From NCBI RefSeq assembly GCF_014635725.1, contig NZ_BMDJ01000010.1:1-64000 (forward strand): a stretch of DNA of 64,000 nucleotides, in the 5' to 3' direction. Below are positions 8,026 through 16,418 of the stretch, in pieces. Below the pieces are notes generated by a model that ran no database searches, was not told the DNA's origin, and saw nothing but the letters and a program-made list of their open reading frames with translations. Each line of letters starts with the position of its first letter. Within the stretch, counting starts at the first letter, position 1. Position numbers and translations under genes: made by a program. Origin of the DNA: Pedobacter mendelii. GTDB lineage: Bacteria > Bacteroidota > Bacteroidia > Sphingobacteriales > Sphingobacteriaceae.

Positions 8026-9621
8026 ATGAGCAAAATGGAACTACAAGCACCAGATTTAAGCTATTTAAATCTGAAGTCGGGTTTGAGTGTAAAATATCAA
8101 TTGTCAGCTGCCGAATTAGTAAAGGAAGCCCTGCAAAATAATGAAGGTACTTTAGCATCATCAGGTGCTTTGGCGGTTGATACCGGAAAATTTACTGGCC
8201 GATCGCCTAAGGATAGATTCATTGTTTGCGATGATATTACCGATGATGTTGTTTGGTGGGGCGATGTTAACATCAAATTTAGTCCTGAAAATTTTGATGG
8301 TCTGTTAATGAAAATGACAGATTACTTAAATCAAAAAACAATTTTTGTAAGGGATTCATCTGCATGTGCCAATCCGGATTATTCCATTTCAATAAGAGTT
8401 ATAACCGAAACGGCGTACCAAAACCTTTTTGCTAAAAATCTTTTTATTCGACCTGAAGAAAAAGATTTAGGCATAAGGCCCGAGTGGACAATTATTGCGG
8501 CACCTGGCTTTCTTGCTAATCCCGCTGTAGATGGAACCAGACAAGAAAACTTTTCAATCATCAATTTTACAAGGAAAATGATTTTAGTTGGCGGAACAGG
8601 CTACACAGGCGAAATTAAAAAAGGAATTTTCTCAGTTTTAAATTTTTTATTGCCGGTGTATAAAAATACGCTTTCTATGCATTGTTCGGCAAATGTTGGC
8701 GAGCAAGGAGACTCTGCAATTTTTTTCGGCCTTTCCGGAACTGGTAAAACCACTTTATCTGCCGACCCGAAAAGAGCATTGATAGGAGATGACGAACATG
8801 GATGGGGTACAGATTCTATTTTCAATTTTGAAGGAGGTTGTTATGCAAAATGCGTTGATCTTACTTTAGAAAAAGAGCCTCAAATTTATAAAGCCATAAA
8901 ATTTGGTTCTTTACTTGAAAATGTTAATTTTTATCCAGAGCGTAATGAGGTTGATTTTTCAAATATCGAAAAAACGGAAAATACCAGAGTTGCTTATCCA
9001 ATTGGTTATATTGATAACGCTGTTTTACCTTCAGTTGCTTCAGCACCAAAAAACATCTTTTTTTTAACTGCTGATGCATTTGGAGTATTGCCACCAATAT
9101 CGAAATTAAATACAGAACAGGCAATGTTTCACTTCCTAAGTGGCTACACAGCAAAAGTTGCAGGTACAGAAACAGGTATAACGGAGCCTCAATTAACTTT
9201 TTCTGCTTGTTTTGGTAAAGCATTTCTGCCTTTACATCCTACAAAATATGCTGAATTATTAGGCAAAAAAATCGAAGAGCAAAACGTAAATGTTTGGCTT
9301 GTTAATACAGGCTGGAGTGGTGGAGCTTATGGGGTTGGTAAACGCATGAAATTAAGTTATACAAGAGCAATGATTACTGCCGCTTTAAACGGAGAACTTA
9401 ATCACAACAATTATAAACAGCACCATGTATTTAAATTAATGATGCCTTTACATTGCCCTAACGTTCCTGATGAAATATTAGACCCGTCCAAAACATGGAA
9501 TAATCAAGAAGAATACTTTTTGAAAGCCTATGAACTTGCAGATGCTTTTACAAAGAATTTTAAACAGTTTGAAGAGGCAAATGAACCAAAATTCATACAA
9601 GAAGCGTTAAAAATGTGTTAA
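8026..9621 (+). CDS. pckA: phosphoenolpyruvate carboxykinase (ATP)
   Basis: A 531-residue ATP-dependent PEPCK, which turns oxaloacetate plus ATP into PEP, CO2 and ADP at the entry to gluconeogenesis. The N-terminal SSGALAVDTGKFTGRSPKDRF substrate loop, the P-loop FFGLSGTGKTTLSADP (about 239-254), the following LIGDDEHGW metal/nucleotide motif and NTGWSGGAYGVGKRM are all present. The length is normal. It is transcribed alone: it has its own TAnnTTTG element upstream and a strong hairpin terminator downstream. Confidence 0.97.
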   Translation: MSKMELQAPDLSYLNLKSGLSVKYQLSAAELVKEALQNNEGTLASSGALAVDTGKFTGRSPKDRFIVCDDITDDVVWWGDVNIKFSPENFDGLLMKMTDYLNQKTIFVRDSSACANPDYSISIRVITETAYQNLFAKNLFIRPEEKDLGIRPEWTIIAAPGFLANPAVDGTRQENFSIINFTRKMILVGGTGYTGEIKKGIFSVLNFLLPVYKNTLSMHCSANVGEQGDSAIFFGLSGTGKTTLSADPKRALIGDDEHGWGTDSIFNFEGGCYAKCVDLTLEKEPQIYKAIKFGSLLENVNFYPERNEVDFSNIEKTENTRVAYPIGYIDNAVLPSVASAPKNIFFLTADAFGVLPPISKLNTEQAMFHFLSGYTAKVAGTETGITEPQLTFSACFGKAFLPLHPTKYAELLGKKIEEQNVNVWLVNTGWSGGAYGVGKRMKLSYTRAMITAALNGELNHNNYKQHHVFKLMMPLHCPNVPDEILDPSKTWNNQEEYFLKAYELADAFTKNFKQFEEANEPKFIQEALKMC

Positions 9622-9692
9622 ATGCAGTTTTAAATGCATTTTTTAGCCAAAAAATTTGCAATTCGATTTTTTTTTAGTTTTTATTGTGAAAG

Positions 9693-9721
9693 AATTGCCT
9701 CCGGCTGAGGCAATTTTTTTG
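9693..9721 (+). terminator. terminator after pckA
   Basis: AATTGCCTC and GAGGCAATT form a perfect 9-bp stem around CGGCT, and the 3' arm runs into eight T. It is 71 bp past the pckA stop. Confidence 0.9.
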
Positions 9722-9790
9722 TTATATGCCCAAGTATCGACCGTAAACTAAAAAGTTAAGTAACGATTTAATTGTTTATTGATTTATTAA

Positions 9791-9820
9791 TTTGTAATTT
9801 AAAATCAATTTATAAATTTG
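9791..9820 (+). promoter_or_regulatory. promoter of the exbB-tonB operon
   Basis: TTTG (9791-9794), an 18-nt spacer and TAAATTTG (9813-9820) match the Bacteroidota consensus. A leader of about 95 nt, very A-rich before the ATG, leads to exbB at 9920; A-rich leaders replace Shine-Dalgarno sites in this phylum. Confidence 0.6.
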
Positions 9821-9919
9821 TTTTCGCAACAAAACCAAGTAAACTTACGTTGTGCTTATTACAAAAGTAAAAAAAGCTAAAAATTAAAAACAAGAACTAA
9901 AACTAAAAATTAAAAAAAA

Positions 9920-10750
9920 ATGGCAAACGCACCAAAACCAACAACTGTTAAAAAAGAAAGCTCGTCAAGCGCTTCAAATGTATTTGCAACACTTGTAATT
10001 CCAATTTGTATCGTTATTGGATTTGTGATCTGGAATTTCGTATTAGGAGCTTCTAGCAACTTTATCGGAGGAGACCACAACAATTTACCATTACCTAATA
10101 ACTATCCGGGTACAGCTTATAAAGGTGGTCCAATCGTAGCCGTTCTAATCGGTTTATTATTAACTGTAATTGTTTTCTCTATCGAGCGTTTAATTGTAAT
10201 CGGTAAAGCAAGCGGTAAAACTAGTTTAGATACTTTTATCATTAAAGTAAAAGGATTACTAAACTCGGGTAATATCGAAGCTGCTAAAGCAGAATGCGAT
10301 AAACAAGAAGGTTCAGTTGCTGCGGTGATTAAATCTGGCTTGAAAAAATATAGTGAAGTTGAAGCTGATACAAATATGGATGTTGAGCAATCAATCGTTG
10401 CTATCCAAAAAGAAGTTGAAGAAGCTACAGCTTTAGAAATGCCAATGTTAGAGCAAAACTTAACAATTATTGCAACTTTAGTATCAATTGGTACATTAAT
10501 CGGATTATTAGGTACTGTAACTGGTATGATTCGTGCATTCGCTGGTTTAGCAAACTCCGGTGCTCCAGATCAATCAGCATTAGCGGTAGGTATCTCTGAG
10601 GCGTTAATTAATACAATGACGGGTATCGCTGTATCTACTTTAGCAATTATTATGTACAACATCTTAACTTCTAAAATTGATAAATTAACTTATGCAATTG
10701 ACGAAGCAGGATTTAGCATCGTTCAAACATACGCTAGTTCACATAAGTAA
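9920..10750 (+). CDS. exbB: MotA/TolQ/ExbB proton channel family protein
   Basis: A 276-residue inner-membrane protein, the channel subunit of an ExbB-ExbD-TonB motor. Helices lie at about 20-42, 73-92, 175-197 and 222-245. The MotA/TolQ/ExbB core is visible as MLEQNLTIIATLVSIG, followed by IGLLGTVTGMIRAF and SALAVGISEALINTMTGIAVS. Bacteroidota versions often carry the extra N-terminal helix and Lys/Ser-rich start seen here. It opens an operon with two exbD genes and tonB, which together use the proton gradient to energise outer-membrane TonB-dependent (including SusC-type) transporters. Confidence 0.9.
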   Translation: MANAPKPTTVKKESSSSASNVFATLVIPICIVIGFVIWNFVLGASSNFIGGDHNNLPLPNNYPGTAYKGGPIVAVLIGLLLTVIVFSIERLIVIGKASGKTSLDTFIIKVKGLLNSGNIEAAKAECDKQEGSVAAVIKSGLKKYSEVEADTNMDVEQSIVAIQKEVEEATALEMPMLEQNLTIIATLVSIGTLIGLLGTVTGMIRAFAGLANSGAPDQSALAVGISEALINTMTGIAVSTLAIIMYNILTSKIDKLTYAIDEAGFSIVQTYASSHK

Positions 10751-10828
10751 GAATTTTGAAATAATTTTTACCGGTTTTATGGAAAACCGGAAAAAAGATC
10801 ATCATTATTAAAAACTAGTAAAAAAATT

Positions 10829-11446
10829 ATGCCTAGAATTAAAGTTAAAAGAACAAGTACCGTAACAGATATGACCGCCATGTGTGATGTTGCTGCGCTG
10901 TTACTTACCTTCTTCATTTTAACTGCTACAGCAAGGCAACCAGAACCACTGGCGGTATCTACTCCTTCATCAACGTATGAATTTAAGGTGCCAGCAGAAA
11001 ATAATGCCATATTAACAATTGGCCAAAAAAAGGTTTTCTTTGAAGTAGCAGGAAATAAAGTAAGGGCAAGAACTTTAGAATTAATGGGTGAACAGTATAA
11101 AGTTACTTTCACACCAGATGAGATTAAAAGATTTTCTTCAATCTCATCATTTGGCGTTCCTGTATCTAGCTTAAAACAGTTTATCGCAATGGCAGGCGAT
11201 GAGCGCATGAAGCCAGGTGTACAAACAGGTATCCCTACAGATTCTACAGACAATCAATTAAACGCTTGGGTTTTAAATGCCCGTAAAGCGACTAAAGAAC
11301 TGAACAATATTGATATGAGAATCAGTATTAAAGGAGACTCCAAAGAGGAGTATCCTACAGTGAAGAAGGTTGTTGATATCTTGCAAAAACAAAAGGTTAA
11401 CAAGTTTCTGTTAGTTACAAACGCAGAGGCTAAAAAGACGAATTAA
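10829..11446 (+). CDS. exbD: ExbD/TolR family biopolymer transport protein (first copy)
   Basis: A 205-residue single-pass protein: a basic N-terminus, then a helix from about residue 14 (TDMTAMCDVAALLLTFFIL) with the conserved membrane-embedded Asp at 20 that carries protons in ExbD/TolR. The rest is periplasmic. It is longer than E. coli ExbD (141) and differs strongly from the next gene, so the pair looks like an old duplication with specialised roles, as is usual in this phylum. It starts 78 bp after exbB and ends 3 bp before the second copy. Confidence 0.88.
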   Translation: MPRIKVKRTSTVTDMTAMCDVAALLLTFFILTATARQPEPLAVSTPSSTYEFKVPAENNAILTIGQKKVFFEVAGNKVRARTLELMGEQYKVTFTPDEIKRFSSISSFGVPVSSLKQFIAMAGDERMKPGVQTGIPTDSTDNQLNAWVLNARKATKELNNIDMRISIKGDSKEEYPTVKKVVDILQKQKVNKFLLVTNAEAKKTN

Positions 11447-11449
11447 GAA

Positions 11450-11956
11450 ATGGCAGAATTAAACACAGGCGGGAAGAAAGCCACACCAAGGATCGACATG
11501 ACTCCGATGGTGGATTTAATGTTTCTTTTGGTTACTTTCTTTATCTTAACTACATCGATATCTACGCCGCAAGCAATGGATATTACCAAGCCAGATAAGG
11601 AAGATGATTTGCCAGAGAACAGATTGGCACTAAAAGCAACCAAAACCATGACTGTTTTATTGGGTAAAAACGATAAAGTAGCCTGGTATATGGGGGAAGC
11701 TGGAAAAAGTGCTCCAACAATCGAATCCTTTTCTCAAATTGAAAAATCAATTAACGAAAATAGAACTAAAGCAAACGCTTCGGGTGTTGCAGGAGAATTT
11801 ACCGTTTTGGTAAAGCCTACATCTGGCTCAAACTTTAAAAATTTCGTTGATATGATGGATGAATTGGAAATTCTTAAGGTTAAATCTCGTCAGATTGATG
11901 ATGATAATATCTTAGATAGTGAAAAGGCCTTCATGAAAGAGCAGGGAATTTTATAA
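11450..11956 (+). CDS. exbD: ExbD/TolR family biopolymer transport protein (second copy)
   Basis: A 168-residue ExbD homologue with the classic start PRIDMTPMVDLMFLLVTFFIL; the proton-carrying Asp is residue 22 in the single helix. A periplasmic domain follows (TMTVLLGKNDKVAWYMGE, then VLVKPTSGSNFKNFVDMMDEL). This copy is closer to canonical ExbD than its upstream neighbour. It lies 3 bp after the first exbD and 18 bp before tonB, so all are surely co-transcribed. Confidence 0.9.
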   Translation: MAELNTGGKKATPRIDMTPMVDLMFLLVTFFILTTSISTPQAMDITKPDKEDDLPENRLALKATKTMTVLLGKNDKVAWYMGEAGKSAPTIESFSQIEKSINENRTKANASGVAGEFTVLVKPTSGSNFKNFVDMMDELEILKVKSRQIDDDNILDSEKAFMKEQGIL

Positions 11957-11974
11957 TTAATAAAATCAGGAATT

Positions 11975-12790
11975 ATGTCAAAGTTAGATATATTTAGAAA
12001 AGAATGGCTGGAAGTCGTTTTTGCTGATAAAAACAAAGCTTATGGCGCTTACCAATTAAGAAAAGGTAGTGCTAGTAATACAGCGAAAGCCCTGTTGTGG
12101 GGTTCAGTTGTATTCTTGGTGATGTTTTTCGCTCCAAAAATCTACAGTTTAATTAAAGGGGCAATTCCGGAAGAAGAGCAGTTGAAAGCACAAGAAGTGG
12201 TTTTAGCTCCACCACCACCGGTTAACCCAGAAACACCGCCACCACCACCGGTAGAGCCACCACCACCAAAAGTGGATCAGGTGAAAATGCCACCTCCGAT
12301 TGTAAAACCGGATATCGAAGTAAATGAGGAACCTCCTACAGTTGAAAAATTGAAAGAGGCAGATCCAGGTCAGAAAGATATTAAAGGTGACCCGACTGCT
12401 GACATCGTTATTGCCGAGCCAGTTGGTGAAGGTCCTAAACGTGAGGCTGCAGTTGCTGTTGATGATAATAAAATTTATGATTTTGTTAGCATTGAGAAAC
12501 AACCGGATTATCCAGGAGGTATGAAAAAGTTTTATGAATATTTAGGTAAAGCAATTAAATACCCTCCAATGGCTCAGGAAAACAATGTTCAGGGTAAAGT
12601 TTATTTATCTTTTGTTGTTGAGCGTAATGGTGAACTTACAGATATTCAGGTTACCCGCGGTTTAGGTAGCGGAACTGATGAGGAAGCAAAACGTGTACTA
12701 AAAAATAGTATTCGTTGGGTTCCGGGAATCCAGAATGGTAAACCTGTACGTGTAAAATACAACATCAATATTAATTTTACGCTTAATTAG
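11975..12790 (+). CDS. tonB: TonB family energy transducer
   Basis: A 271-residue protein: a cytoplasmic N-terminus with the Bacteroidota pattern NKAYGAYQLRK, one helix at about 39-60, a proline-rich spacer (about 77-105, blocks of PPPPP alternating with Val/Glu) that spans the periplasm, an acidic middle, and a C-terminal TonB domain (about 172-271) with YPGGMKKFYEYL, then KYPPMAQENNVQGKVYLSF and the closing VKYNININFTLN. The domain contacts TonB boxes of outer-membrane receptors. It ends 3 bp before the 72-residue membrane protein. Confidence 0.92.
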   Translation: MSKLDIFRKEWLEVVFADKNKAYGAYQLRKGSASNTAKALLWGSVVFLVMFFAPKIYSLIKGAIPEEEQLKAQEVVLAPPPPVNPETPPPPPVEPPPPKVDQVKMPPPIVKPDIEVNEEPPTVEKLKEADPGQKDIKGDPTADIVIAEPVGEGPKREAAVAVDDNKIYDFVSIEKQPDYPGGMKKFYEYLGKAIKYPPMAQENNVQGKVYLSFVVERNGELTDIQVTRGLGSGTDEEAKRVLKNSIRWVPGIQNGKPVRVKYNININFTLN

Positions 12791-12793
12791 TAA

Positions 12794-13012
12794 ATGTTAA
12801 ATTTTGATATTTTTAAGCAAAAATCGCCTAAACAGCGGTTTTTGCTCATTTTAGGGCTTATCATGTTTGTGTTTTACTTAGGTATCGGCTTGGCATGTAT
12901 TTTCTGGGCAAATTTACCTTTAAACATCGGAAGGCCGTATAAAATAGGTATTGGAATATTTTTAATAATTTATGCTTTTGTAAGATTATTAAGCCTTGGA
13001 AGGCGAGACTAG
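12794..13012 (+). CDS. small membrane protein in the tonB operon
   Basis: A 72-residue protein with two hydrophobic helices (about 15-40 and 50-66) and a positively charged N-terminus (FKQKSPKQR) and C-terminus (LGRRD), so both ends are probably cytoplasmic. It sits between tonB (3 bp gap) and the PstS-like gene (6 bp gap), so it is translated from the same message. I recognise no domain. Its fixed position next to a TonB motor suggests, but does not show, an accessory role. Confidence 0.7.
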   Translation: MLNFDIFKQKSPKQRFLLILGLIMFVFYLGIGLACIFWANLPLNIGRPYKIGIGIFLIIYAFVRLLSLGRRD

Positions 13013-13018
13013 TTATTA

Positions 13019-13924
13019 ATGAGAAACATTCTTTTATTATTTGTTGTACTAACCCTTTTTTCTTGCAATCGTAAAGAGAAAAAAGTTAAAGTTGAAGAAA
13101 CCCGTACAAGTGGAAGCTTAAAAATACTTGTTGATGAAAGTGTTGGGCCAATTGTTCAGCAAGAAATCGATGTATTTAAAATGGATTATCCACAGGCAAC
13201 ATTTATTACAATTTTTAAGCCTGAATTAAAGCTATTACCAGCTTTTTTAAACGATACGGCAAGGGTAATTGTTTTGCCAAGGATGCTAACAAAAGCGGAA
13301 GAAAAATACTATAACCAAAGAAGTATTAAAATCAATACATCCAGGTTTGCAGTTGATGGGATAGCATTAATTACAAATAAAAACAATATTGACAGTACAA
13401 TTAACGTTAAAGATGTTGTTGATATATTACAGGGTAAGGGTTCGGGAAGAAAATTAATATTTGATAACGCTTATTCCAGCACATTTCAATATTTCATGCA
13501 ACTGGCCAATATAAGCCAGTTTCCTGCTAGTGGTGTTTATTCAAAAAACTCAAGTAATGAGGTGATTAAGCTAATTGCGGAAGATAAAAATTTTATTGGT
13601 ATTTTAGGCGTTAACTGGGTTTCTGACAGAAATCCTGAATTTTTGAAGTATCAAGATAAAATAAAAACATTAGGCGTAAAAAATTCCAAAGGGAAACCTG
13701 GAGCCGACAAATACTACCAACCAACTCAAATAAACTTAATTAATGGCGATTATCCGTTTTTGAGAAACATAAATATAATTGATTGTGAAGGTAGAGATGG
13801 TTTAGGCACGGGGTTTGCTGTATGGTTACGAAGTCAGAGGGGGCAGTTAATTGTGCTTAAATCAGCCTTAGCGCCACATAAGCTTATGCCAAGAACATTA
13901 AATATAACGAAAGGCAATAAATAG
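13019..13924 (+). CDS. PstS-like substrate-binding lipoprotein
   Basis: A 301-residue lipoprotein with lipobox LFSCN at about Cys16. The mature part has the PstS-type periplasmic binding fold: SLKILVDESVGPIV near the start, FAVDGIALITNKNN in the middle, and YQPTQINLINGDYPFLRNI before the C-terminus, matching the phosphate-binding family's pattern. No PstC/A/B permease genes are near. In Bacteroidota this lipoprotein is recurrently encoded behind exbD-tonB, so it may serve the TonB system rather than an ABC importer; that is inference. Confidence 0.75.
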   Translation: MRNILLLFVVLTLFSCNRKEKKVKVEETRTSGSLKILVDESVGPIVQQEIDVFKMDYPQATFITIFKPELKLLPAFLNDTARVIVLPRMLTKAEEKYYNQRSIKINTSRFAVDGIALITNKNNIDSTINVKDVVDILQGKGSGRKLIFDNAYSSTFQYFMQLANISQFPASGVYSKNSSNEVIKLIAEDKNFIGILGVNWVSDRNPEFLKYQDKIKTLGVKNSKGKPGADKYYQPTQINLINGDYPFLRNINIIDCEGRDGLGTGFAVWLRSQRGQLIVLKSALAPHKLMPRTLNITKGNK

Positions 13925-14030
13925 AACCATGATTGTTAAAAGCAATCAAAAATTAATAAATAGAATATCAGATGAAGGTTACATGGCTTATGTAAACTTT
14001 ACAACCATTAAAAAAACATATTAAAGAACT

Positions 14031-15746
14031 ATGAAAATTTCAAAGAAAGCAATAACCTTAAATGTAGGTTTGGTGTTGATGGGTTCTGCAGTTTTTGCTC
14101 AAAGTTTAAGCGATGCGAAAAAAGCAATTGATGCTGAACAATACCAAAAAGCATCATCAATGCTTAAATCACTAACAACATCCCAGGCATCTAATGGTGA
14201 TAATTTTTATAACCTAGGACTGGTTTATTTAAAAACCGGATATATTGATTCGGCAAGAGTAGTTTTTAATAAGGGCGTAGCAGCTGATGCTAAAAACGCA
14301 TCAAATTATGCCGGATTGGGCGAAGCAGACTTACTATCTAATAACCCATCATCTGCTAAAACTAATTTTGATAAAGCGCTATCCGTGGCTCCTAAAGATT
14401 ATAAAACTTATTTATCAATTGGTAAAGCGTATTTAGCCCAAGATAAACCAGGTGATGTTACTTCTAAACCTGATTTCGCAAATGCAATTGCAAATCTTAC
14501 TAAAGCTGATGAATTAGATTCAAAGGATAAAGATGCTGAAGTGTTTATTGCAATAGGTGATGCTTATGCGTTACAAAAGAAAAACTCTGAAGCTTTAACA
14601 CCATACTTTACAGTTGGAAGTATCGACCCAACTAATAGAAGAGCAAAAACTCAGGTAGGTAAAATGTATAAAGAATCTCGTGCATTTGCCGAAGGTGAGA
14701 AGGAACTTCAAGAAGTAATTGCAGCAGACGCTAATTACGGCCCTGCTTACCGTGAACTAGGTGAATTATATTTACAGTGGAGTAGTTTTGGTACAGATAA
14801 AGAGAAAGCAGCTAAAGGTGTTGAGTTTTACAAGAAATACCTTGATTTAACTGATAAATCATTAGAATCCCAGTTGCGTTACATGCAATTCTTATTCTAT
14901 GCGAAGGATTTCCCGGCATTAGAACAAGTTGCGTCTTCAATTCAGGTTCCTGCAAATAATCAAAAAGCACCTATTGTTTCTCGTTTAAAAGGATGGTCTG
15001 CTTACGAAAATAAAAACTATCCGCAGGCATTAACGAATATGACTGAATATTTTGCAAAACAGAAAGATACTACGCAGCTTTTAGGTTTTGATTATCTTTA
15101 TTTAGGTAAAGCTCAATTAAAAGCTGGTCAGGATAGCTTAGCTTTGATAAATATTACTAAAGCCGTTCAAAAGGACTCCGCAAATACCGATGCGTTAGCT
15201 GAAGTTGCTAAGACATTCTTCGATGCTAAAAAATATGCTAAAGCTGCTCAAATTTATGATAAAGTAATTGCTGCAGGACCTAATTCTAAAGGTGTTTTAT
15301 ATAGTTATTTCTATGACGGGTTAGCTTATTACTTTGAATATGCATCTCAGTATTCTGCAAAGAAAAACCCATCAAAAGATCTTCTTGTAAAAGCTGATTC
15401 TTCTATTGCGAAAGTTGCACAACTTGCACCTGAAACCACTGATGCTTATTTATACAGAGCACGTATTAATAATCTATTAGATGATGAAAAAGCTCCTAAG
15501 GGATTAGCAGTTCCATTCTTTGAAACTTTTGTTCAAAAAGTAACTGAGAAACCAGAATTGGTTACAGCTAATGCAAAGAAATTATCTGAAGCTTATGATA
15601 ACCTTGGCGGTTACTATTTCAATACTGACAAAGCAAAAGCAAAAGAATATTTCGACAAAAGTGTAGCTGTATATCCAACCGGAACGTTTGCAGCGGCTAA
15701 ATTGAAAGAATTAGCAGCACCGGCTCCAAAAGGAAAAGGTAAATAA
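14031..15746 (+). CDS. exported tetratricopeptide repeat protein
   Basis: A 571-residue protein with a Sec signal peptide (LNVGLVLMGSAVFAQS, cut near residue 24) followed by repeated TPR units, for example DNFYNLGLVYLKTGYIDSARVVF and SNYAGLGEADLLSNNPSSAKTNF, continuing to about residue 440. The tail is Ala/Pro/Lys-rich (APAPKGKGK). TPR arrays bind other proteins, so this is likely a periplasmic scaffold for the TonB system or the cell envelope. It is the last gene before the terminator at 15769, after a 106-bp gap without a clear promoter. Confidence 0.85.
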   Translation: MKISKKAITLNVGLVLMGSAVFAQSLSDAKKAIDAEQYQKASSMLKSLTTSQASNGDNFYNLGLVYLKTGYIDSARVVFNKGVAADAKNASNYAGLGEADLLSNNPSSAKTNFDKALSVAPKDYKTYLSIGKAYLAQDKPGDVTSKPDFANAIANLTKADELDSKDKDAEVFIAIGDAYALQKKNSEALTPYFTVGSIDPTNRRAKTQVGKMYKESRAFAEGEKELQEVIAADANYGPAYRELGELYLQWSSFGTDKEKAAKGVEFYKKYLDLTDKSLESQLRYMQFLFYAKDFPALEQVASSIQVPANNQKAPIVSRLKGWSAYENKNYPQALTNMTEYFAKQKDTTQLLGFDYLYLGKAQLKAGQDSLALINITKAVQKDSANTDALAEVAKTFFDAKKYAKAAQIYDKVIAAGPNSKGVLYSYFYDGLAYYFEYASQYSAKKNPSKDLLVKADSSIAKVAQLAPETTDAYLYRARINNLLDDEKAPKGLAVPFFETFVQKVTEKPELVTANAKKLSEAYDNLGGYYFNTDKAKAKEYFDKSVAVYPTGTFAAAKLKELAAPAPKGKGK

Positions 15747-15768
15747 TTACAACAGTTAAATAATTTAG

Positions 15769-15799
15769 AAAAGGCAGAGTTTGTTTACTCTGCCTTTTT
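15769..15799 (+). terminator. terminator of the exbB-tonB-TPR operon
   Basis: AAAAGGCAGAG and CTCTGCCTTTT form an 11-bp stem with an 8-nt loop and a T run. It starts 22 bp after the TPR stop. Its loop and 3' arm overlap the nuoA promoter, so the two operons are packed tightly. Confidence 0.88.
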
Positions 15800-15811
15800 C
15801 TTTTACTTTTG
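15780..15811 (+). promoter_or_regulatory. nuoA promoter
   Basis: TTTG (15780-15783), a 20-nt spacer and TACTTTTG (15804-15811) match the consensus. The expected start of transcription is near 15817, giving a leader of only about 14 nt before the nuoA ATG. Confidence 0.65.
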
Positions 15812-15830
15812 CATCAGAAAAATAAAGATT

Positions 15831-16202
15831 ATGCAAGCGCAAAGTACATCAATAGATTTTTTACCAATTATATTTCAAGTAATTGTTGCATTAGGTTTTG
15901 TTGTAACTACATTAGTTGCAACACACTTTTTGGGGCCAAAACGGAAAACAAGCGATAAACTAGAAACTTTTGAGGCAGGTGTTAAGTCTATTGGTAATGC
16001 TCGTCAACCTTTCTCCATTAAATATTTTGTGGTAGCTATATTATTCGTGCTTTTTGATATTGAGGTAATCTTCATGTACCCTTGGGCAGTAAATTTTAGA
16101 GCTTTAAAAATGGATGGGATGATAGAGATGTTTATCTTCATGGGAACATTATTATTAGGTTTTGTTTATGTAATTAAGAAGAAAGTTTTAGACTGGAACT
16201 AA
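15831..16202 (+). CDS. nuoA: NADH-quinone oxidoreductase subunit A
   Basis: A 123-residue membrane subunit of complex I with three helices (about 8-28, 65-85 and 95-115). The conserved loop KLETFEAGVKSIGNARQPFS and the following FVLFDIEVIFMYPWA are diagnostic. NuoA/ND3 lies at the junction of the membrane and peripheral arms. It has its own promoter and is followed by a 216-bp gap with another promoter and hairpin before nuoB, so its dosage may be set separately from the other 13 subunits. Confidence 0.95.
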   Translation: MQAQSTSIDFLPIIFQVIVALGFVVTTLVATHFLGPKRKTSDKLETFEAGVKSIGNARQPFSIKYFVVAILFVLFDIEVIFMYPWAVNFRALKMDGMIEMFIFMGTLLLGFVYVIKKKVLDWN

Positions 16203-16290
16203 TCAGCTGGCGGTTACCAGTTTTCAATTGATAATTTATAGGCTATTGAAAACCGAAAACTGTGTACTGAAAATTGAAGTGTATCAACTA
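16203..16290. repeat. degenerate palindromic intergenic repeat between nuoA and nuoB
   Basis: The stretch contains GGTTACCAGTTTTCAATTGA and, downstream, CAGTTTTCGGTTTTC-type sequence on the opposite strand (GAAAACCGAAAACTG), an imperfect inverted arrangement of a CAGTTTTC motif. Similar CAGTTTTCAATT-rich units are familiar as scattered intergenic repeats in this group. There is no coding potential. Confidence 0.35.
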
Positions 16291-16368
16291 CACTTACTCC
16301 AGAACTTTCAATTTATTTAGAAAGGTTCTAAATCAAGTTATACTACTTAATTTGCCTTTAAAATATTG

Positions 16369-16376
16369 TAAATTTG
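16369..16376 (+). promoter_or_regulatory. -7 element of a second nuo promoter (nuoB)
   Basis: TAAATTTG matches TAnnTTTG 42 bp before the nuoB ATG. TTTG boxes upstream are not at ideal spacing (14 nt for the nearest). It would drive nuoB-N independently of nuoA. Confidence 0.4.
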
Positions 16377-16377
16377 T

Positions 16378-16408
16378 TGCTCATTCTGCAAAGGAATGAG
16401 CATTTTTT
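16378..16408 (+). terminator. hairpin plus T run directly before nuoB
   Basis: TGCTCATTC and GAATGAGCA form a perfect 9-bp stem around TGCAAAG, followed by six T, a canonical intrinsic terminator shape. It lies between nuoA and nuoB and starts 2 nt after the TAAATTTG element. It could end part of the nuoA transcript; transcripts from the adjacent promoter would begin inside its 5' arm. Confidence 0.6.
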
Positions 16409-16418
16409 GTTTATAGAC

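Noticed and set aside
12203..12502. 99-codon minus-strand frame rich in Trp
   Set aside because: It is the complement of the proline-rich TonB spacer (CCA/CCG repeats read backwards as TGG/CGG).
16374..16418. Longer start for nuoB adding 15 residues
   Set aside because: The extra codons lie in a perfect hairpin and T run and in the promoter region; [12 protein letters not shown] at 16419 is the family-like start.
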